NCBI GenBank assembly: GCA_017556045.1
Contig: JAFZFF010000036.1
Location: forward strand, 1 to 53,793
Direction of reading: 5' to 3'
DNA from: Bacteroidaceae bacterium
Lineage (GTDB): Bacteria > Bacteroidota > Bacteroidia > Bacteroidales > Bacteroidaceae
DNA: 53,793 nt
The first letter of the stretch is position 1, and each line of letters opens with the position of its first letter. A program made the position numbers and the translations under genes. Shown piece after piece: positions 49,576 to 53,793 of this stretch. The notes below the pieces were generated by a model. It ran no database searches. It was not told where the DNA came from and saw only the letters and a program-made list of their open reading frames with translations.

Positions 49576-52071
49576 ATGAAGAAGTTATTTTATGCAATCT
49601 TTCCTCTCGCAGCCTTGTTATTACTGACCACCTGCGAGGAGGAATTACCCAACACCATGGGTAATATTTATGGTATTGTTGGCGATATGGAAACAGGTGA
49701 CCCTATACGTGGCGCTTCGGTAGTACTTTCGCCCGGAAATCGAAGTACTGTGACAGGAAGTGATGGTCATTTCGAGTTCCTCAACCTTGAAGCTAGTCAG
49801 TACAAGATTCAGGTATCGGCCAATGGCTATGTCACTAATAGCCGACAAATTACCGTATTGCCCGGCACCAGCACATCGGGCGACATTATGTTGCGTCAGA
49901 CCACGGCGCAGATGTCTGTGTCAGTTGAAGAGCTTGATTTTGGAACCAATGAGAATTCTCTTTCGTTTGATGTTACCACTAAGGGTGATCGTCAAGTAGA
50001 GTGGTTTGTTAAAGAAAACATTGACTGGCTCAGTTGCTCTCCCGAAACAGGAAAAATTACCAACTCTTCATCTTCTGTAGTGGTAACTATTGACAGAAAA
50101 GGCTTAAAGGATGGCGTGTATAAAGATGTATTGGTAATCTGCTCCAAAGACGAAAAGGTTGCGGACAAAACTATCACTGTTAAGATGGTAGTGGAATCTT
50201 CGACCATGTCAGTATCTACAGAAAAGTTATTCTTCAATGCAGATGAAACCACACTTTCATTCGATGTCACTGGCTCGGGAACTAACTCGGTAGAATGGTA
50301 TGTCAAAGAGGATATTTCTTGGCTTAGTTGTTCTCCAGAAAGTGGCACATTAAGCAATTCTTCTGCATCAGTCGTAGTTTCCGTTTCACGCGATGGATTG
50401 GAGGATGGCATTTATAAGGAAGTTATAGTTGTATCTTCTAAAGACGAGCGGGTTAGCGATAGAACCATCGTTGTGGAGATGATGGTTAACAATAACAAAC
50501 TACAAGTAACCCCATCCGAGCTTGATTTTGGTACAAATGAAACTACGCTAACTATAACATTGCGCAATACAGGAACGGGAGCATTGAAGTATACCGTATC
50601 GTCATCTAATGAGTGGCTTGTTCCGAGCAAGACTTCAGGTGAGGTTAGCACCACAGATAAGCTCAATGCCGTAGTCAGCCGTGTGGGGTTGGCTGTGGCC
50701 TCATATACAGGTACACTTACCTTTTCGTTTGACGGCGGTAGTGTCAATGTGCCTGTGACAATGGAGGTGGAAGACTTGAAAGCACCTATCGTATCGCTCG
50801 AAAGTCAGGTAACAAACATTGGTTATAACCGAGCAACAGTACGTGGCATCATTGCTGATATCGGTAGTGCTAAGGTGACACGTTATGGCTTCTGTTGGGC
50901 ACAGCAGGCCAATCCTACGGTAAACCAAGGTAGTGTAAACCTCGGCGACTGCACCGAGCCCAAATCGTTTGAAGCCATTATCACAGGCTTACAGCCCAAC
51001 ACACTTTATCATCTGCGTGCATACGCTGAGAACAGCGTAGGTTTAGTATATAGTGGTAATGAGATAACCTTCATGACGCACGATACACCAGTGCTTGCCA
51101 CTGTGTCTACAGGTGAGGTGAGCAATGTGAGCGATGTTTCGGCTACGGTAGGTGGTAGCATCAGCAATCTCGGCAATGTAGAGAAACTTACTGCATACGG
51201 TCACGTATGGAGCACATCGGCGAGTCAAGCTATGGTGGGTGTAGGCGAATCTACCAACTATGGAGCGTTGAGCGAGGTACGCACCTTCAATAGTGTACTC
51301 TCTGACCTGAAGGAAAAGACCACCTACTATGTACGAGCTTATGCTACCAACGAGATGGGTACGGCATACGGTGACATCGTAGAGTTTACCACAGCAAAGA
51401 CCCCTGTAAAGGATGTGACCAGTGGACTCTATGCCTACTACACCTTCGAGGATAATACGAAGAATACGGTCGAGGGTGGATATAATGCTACTGCCATCAA
51501 TGGTCCTACCTACGTAGAGAGCATGAATGGCACAAAGGCTATCAAGTTCAGTACAATGGATAATAGCTATATCTCTGTGCCTGAACCGATGATTGATGGT
51601 GGTACGTTTACTGTTTCGTTCTGGGTGAAGGGGCTTTCGGATGGACATATATTCCATGTGCCTTCGAATGAGGGCTATAATGATTCTTCTTTTATTTTGG
51701 GAGTAAAGAATGGAAGTATTAGTTATGATCTGACTGGTTATGGCTTTAGAAATAATGGTAATGGCGGTAGTAATTTTTCACATCCAACATTGAATGTATC
51801 TGAATGGGTCATGGTTACGTTGGTATCCAATAAAGTAAGTAGCTGGCAATGTGATGTGAAGTTGTATATCAATGGTGAGTTTGTTGATGTATATAAGGGG
51901 ATTGGAGATAATTACGGTGTCATAAATTATGGTATGAAGTTTGTTTTTGGAGGAAAACTGAATCAGTATCTCAATGGCCTCAATCTGACCGTCGACAACC
52001 TCCGTATTTACAACACCCGTGCATTGAGTGATGCCGAGGTAGAGCAAATCTATAAATACGAATCACAATGA
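49576..52071 (+). CDS. Large surface lipoprotein: carboxypeptidase-regulatory, BACON, FN3 and LamG domains
   Basis: The 831-residue protein has a lipoprotein signal (LLLLTTCEEE, Cys20); the acidic residues after Cys fit the Bacteroidetes surface-export signal. Domains in order: a CarboxypepD regulatory-like fold (about 30-110, MGNIYGIVGDMETGDPIRGA), three BACON-type domains (about 113-210, 211-305 and 310-400, each with LDFGTNE-like starts and WLSCSPETG or WLVPSKTSG), two FN3-like domains (about 402-500 and 505-605), and a C-terminal LamG domain (about 618-828, GLYAYYTFEDNTKNTVEGGY). It probably binds a glycan or protein outside the cell. The stop overlaps the next start by 4 bases. Confidence 0.85.
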   Translation: MKKLFYAIFPLAALLLLTTCEEELPNTMGNIYGIVGDMETGDPIRGASVVLSPGNRSTVTGSDGHFEFLNLEASQYKIQVSANGYVTNSRQITVLPGTSTSGDIMLRQTTAQMSVSVEELDFGTNENSLSFDVTTKGDRQVEWFVKENIDWLSCSPETGKITNSSSSVVVTIDRKGLKDGVYKDVLVICSKDEKVADKTITVKMVVESSTMSVSTEKLFFNADETTLSFDVTGSGTNSVEWYVKEDISWLSCSPESGTLSNSSASVVVSVSRDGLEDGIYKEVIVVSSKDERVSDRTIVVEMMVNNNKLQVTPSELDFGTNETTLTITLRNTGTGALKYTVSSSNEWLVPSKTSGEVSTTDKLNAVVSRVGLAVASYTGTLTFSFDGGSVNVPVTMEVEDLKAPIVSLESQVTNIGYNRATVRGIIADIGSAKVTRYGFCWAQQANPTVNQGSVNLGDCTEPKSFEAIITGLQPNTLYHLRAYAENSVGLVYSGNEITFMTHDTPVLATVSTGEVSNVSDVSATVGGSISNLGNVEKLTAYGHVWSTSASQAMVGVGESTNYGALSEVRTFNSVLSDLKEKTTYYVRAYATNEMGTAYGDIVEFTTAKTPVKDVTSGLYAYYTFEDNTKNTVEGGYNATAINGPTYVESMNGTKAIKFSTMDNSYISVPEPMIDGGTFTVSFWVKGLSDGHIFHVPSNEGYNDSSFILGVKNGSISYDLTGYGFRNNGNGGSNFSHPTLNVSEWVMVTLVSNKVSSWQCDVKLYINGEFVDVYKGIGDNYGVINYGMKFVFGGKLNQYLNGLNLTVDNLRIYNTRALSDAEVEQIYKYESQ

Positions 52072-53570
52072 AACAAGCACTGATAGCGATAGCTCTGTTA
52101 CTTGTAGCGTCTCAACTGTCGGCACAGACCGACTTTGAGACATACAAGCGGCAGCAACAGCAGAAACTCAATGAGTATAATCAGCAGAAACAAGATTTCA
52201 AGGCATATACTCAACAACAGCGCGAAGAGTTCGAAGCTTATCGCGCCAAACTGAATGCTGAGTATGCTGAGTATATGCGTAAGGCGTGGACGGCCTATAA
52301 GTCAAGCAAAGCTATTCCTGTTCCCAAATGCCCCGAGCCAGTGAAGCCAGTCACCGTAGATCCTACGGAAACGGAGTCTATGGCAATATTCAAGGAGATA
52401 CTGATGGCAAGTATTACACCATCAGCAAAGCCTAAAGAACCTGTAATGCCTGTAGTGCCATTGCCGGAAGTGGAGCCTGTGGTGATGTCATTGTCTGGAC
52501 ATTCGTTCACTTTCTACGGTACACCTTGTTATGTGGAACTGACCGACGAACATCGATTTGAACTCAAGAGTGTCAAGGAATATGATGTGTCCAAAGGATG
52601 GAAGTTGCTCTCAGAGGAACGCTATTTGTCTATAGTGTCACAATGTATGGAGTATCGTGAGAAGCTCGGTTTATGTGATTGGGGATACGTACGCTTTGTG
52701 CAAGAGTTGACGGAAAGTTTCTTTACTGAGAATAAACGTAATGAAGCAGTGCTGATGCAGCAGTACATATTGGTACAATCAGGCTATAAAGTGCGTATGG
52801 CGCGTACCACCGAGAAACTTATGTTGCTGCTCCCGATGAAAGAGGATATCTATAGCTATAGCTACGTTGATATTAGAGGTGAGCACTACTATGTCATGGC
52901 AGACTTGAAAGGTGGCGATGAATTTTATGTACTCGATCGTGAGTTTCCCAAAGAACAAACCTTCTCGCTTTACATTAGTTCGTCTCCTCAGTTGGCAAAT
53001 TCCAGTACGGTAGAGCGTTCCTTGACAAGTCGTAAGTTGATGACTGCTTCAGTAGCGATAAACAAGAATCTGATAGACTTTTATAATGACTATCCGCAAT
53101 GTGCAGAGTGGCCCTATTATGCAGCTGCTTCGCTCAGCCCATCCGTCAAACAGATGCTATATCCTTCGCTCAAACAGCAGATAAAAGATTTAAGTCAAAC
53201 TGAAGCAGCAAACTTATTGCTAAACTTCGTTCAGACAGCTTTTGATTATCAGACCGATGGTGAGCAGTTTGGTGCAGAGCGTACATTATTTGCAGATGAA
53301 AGTTTCTATTACCCCTATTGTGACTGCGAGGACCGCTCTATATTGTATGCTAATTTGGTTCATGATTTATTAGGCCTTGATGCTGTATTACTTCATTATC
53401 CAGGCCATTTAGCAACAGCTGTTCGTTTTACCGACGAAGTATCTGGTAGCTATATCTCGCTAAATGGAGTCCGCTATCTTGTGTGTGATCCCACATATAT
53501 CGGTGCAAGTATCGGAATGTCAATGCCTAAATATCGTGATTCGAAAGTTGAGGTTAAAACAATATGGTAA
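52068..53570 (+). CDS. Exported transglutaminase-like protein
   Basis: The 500-residue protein has a signal peptide (KQALIAIALLLVASQLSAQ). The N-terminus is a Gln-rich coiled coil (residues about 20-85), followed by a Pro-rich linker (about 90-150). The C-terminal domain has a transglutaminase-like triad: Cys420 in CDCEDRSIL, His447 in YPGHLATAV and Asp474 in CDPTYIGASIG. Such domains are often periplasmic cysteine peptidases or cross-linkers. The gene overlaps the lipoprotein gene by 4 bases (ATGA), which links it to that protein. The catalytic assignment is inferred from the motif order. Confidence 0.8.
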   Translation: MKQALIAIALLLVASQLSAQTDFETYKRQQQQKLNEYNQQKQDFKAYTQQQREEFEAYRAKLNAEYAEYMRKAWTAYKSSKAIPVPKCPEPVKPVTVDPTETESMAIFKEILMASITPSAKPKEPVMPVVPLPEVEPVVMSLSGHSFTFYGTPCYVELTDEHRFELKSVKEYDVSKGWKLLSEERYLSIVSQCMEYREKLGLCDWGYVRFVQELTESFFTENKRNEAVLMQQYILVQSGYKVRMARTTEKLMLLLPMKEDIYSYSYVDIRGEHYYVMADLKGGDEFYVLDREFPKEQTFSLYISSSPQLANSSTVERSLTSRKLMTASVAINKNLIDFYNDYPQCAEWPYYAAASLSPSVKQMLYPSLKQQIKDLSQTEAANLLLNFVQTAFDYQTDGEQFGAERTLFADESFYYPYCDCEDRSILYANLVHDLLGLDAVLLHYPGHLATAVRFTDEVSGSYISLNGVRYLVCDPTYIGASIGMSMPKYRDSKVEVKTIW

Positions 53571-53793
53571 AATCTAATACTATGCTTACATCAGGAATGA
53601 CAATAATAGAGTCAGATGAAGATCTGGAGATTGTTTCGACTATTGCTGCAGCATATAATTCCAAGAAGAACTTAGTAGTAGAATACTATTGTATAAACTA
53701 TGAAAAGAGACGCAAGGTAATTGATTATACTGCAACTGTGGATGAAGAGAATACAGAGAAATTGGCAAAACGCCTAAAAGTTAACCCTATCGA
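53564..53793 (+). CDS. N-terminal part of an unidentified gene, cut by the window edge
   Basis: An open frame starts at ATG 53564 (overlapping the previous stop) or at ATG 53582 (MLTSGMTIIESDEDLEI) and runs to the edge without a stop. The 71-76 residues are hydrophilic and start without a signal peptide, unlike the preceding exported proteins. It is probably the next member of the operon. No family recognised. Confidence 0.6.
   Translation, partial: MVKSNTMLTSGMTIIESDEDLEIVSTIAAAYNSKKNLVVEYYCINYEKRRKVIDYTATVDEENTEKLAKRLKVNPI

Noticed and set aside
1-53793. tRNA and rRNA genes, CRISPR arrays, prophage
   Set aside because: I saw no tRNA T-loop-like clusters, no rRNA sequence and no phage structural genes; a covariance search (tRNAscan-SE, Infernal) would be decisive.

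Overview
The window looks like chromosomal DNA of a Bacteroidales bacterium. Many genes are preceded by the Bacteroidetes-type promoter (TTTG or TTG, about 20 bases, then TAnnTTTG). Shine-Dalgarno sequences are mostly absent. The gene content is typical of the group: rpmB-rpmG-DUF4295, DUF4494, DUF4301 and DUF4252 families, lipoproteins with Bacteroidetes-type signals, and an ECF sigma/anti-sigma pair. I cannot place it to genus.

Region by region. Bases 1-4,400 are an accessory island. It holds the tail of a possible transposase, IS-like terminal repeats, a wrecked Dam methylase pseudogene directly followed by an intact DpnI-type (methylation-requiring) restriction endonuclease, a small protein, an AlbA/HATPase regulator-like protein, a zinc-finger-like small protein and a striking tandem array of hairpins. 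Bases 4.4-7.45 kb are a three-gene glycosyltransferase operon on the minus strand. Bases 7.6-20.4 kb are mostly plus-strand housekeeping genes: FKBP isomerase, GDPD phosphodiesterase, tsaD, a CinA-family amidase, rpmB-rpmG-DUF4295, a PurF homologue without its glutaminase cysteine, a phosphodiester glycosidase, rlmD, rmuC, a PatB-type aminotransferase, a DUF4494 gene and a YggS-type PLP protein. Bases 20.4-31.7 kb are minus-strand genes: C69 dipeptidase, recQ, recJ, dnaX, rlmH, pheA and a RelA/SpoT homologue with a degenerate hydrolase site. DUF4301 follows on the plus strand.

Bases 33.5-35.0 kb are rich in repeats: inverted sets of GTGTACAA boxes, a palindromic MITE-like element, and a promoter-driven array of 22-bp palindromes followed by a 24-codon ORF. 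Bases 35.0-39.3 kb hold an ECF sigma factor, its probable membrane anti-sigma factor and three secreted proteins. Bases 39.6-46.6 kb are a MacAB/TolC-type export operon with three consecutive, divergent periplasmic adaptor lipoproteins, then permease, ATPase and outer-membrane channel.

Bases 46.6-47.98 kb are non-coding, with a 152-bp palindromic element and a potential structured leader RNA. From 47.98 kb to the end runs a cell-envelope operon: an LPP20-like lipoprotein, a DUF5683-like membrane protein, a large BACON/FN3/LamG lipoprotein, a transglutaminase-like protein, and the start of another gene.

The most interesting candidates are the Dam-pseudogene/DpnI pair, the two hairpin arrays (4.1 kb and 34.5 kb), the leader RNA at 47.8 kb, the triple-adaptor exporter and the envelope operon at the right end.
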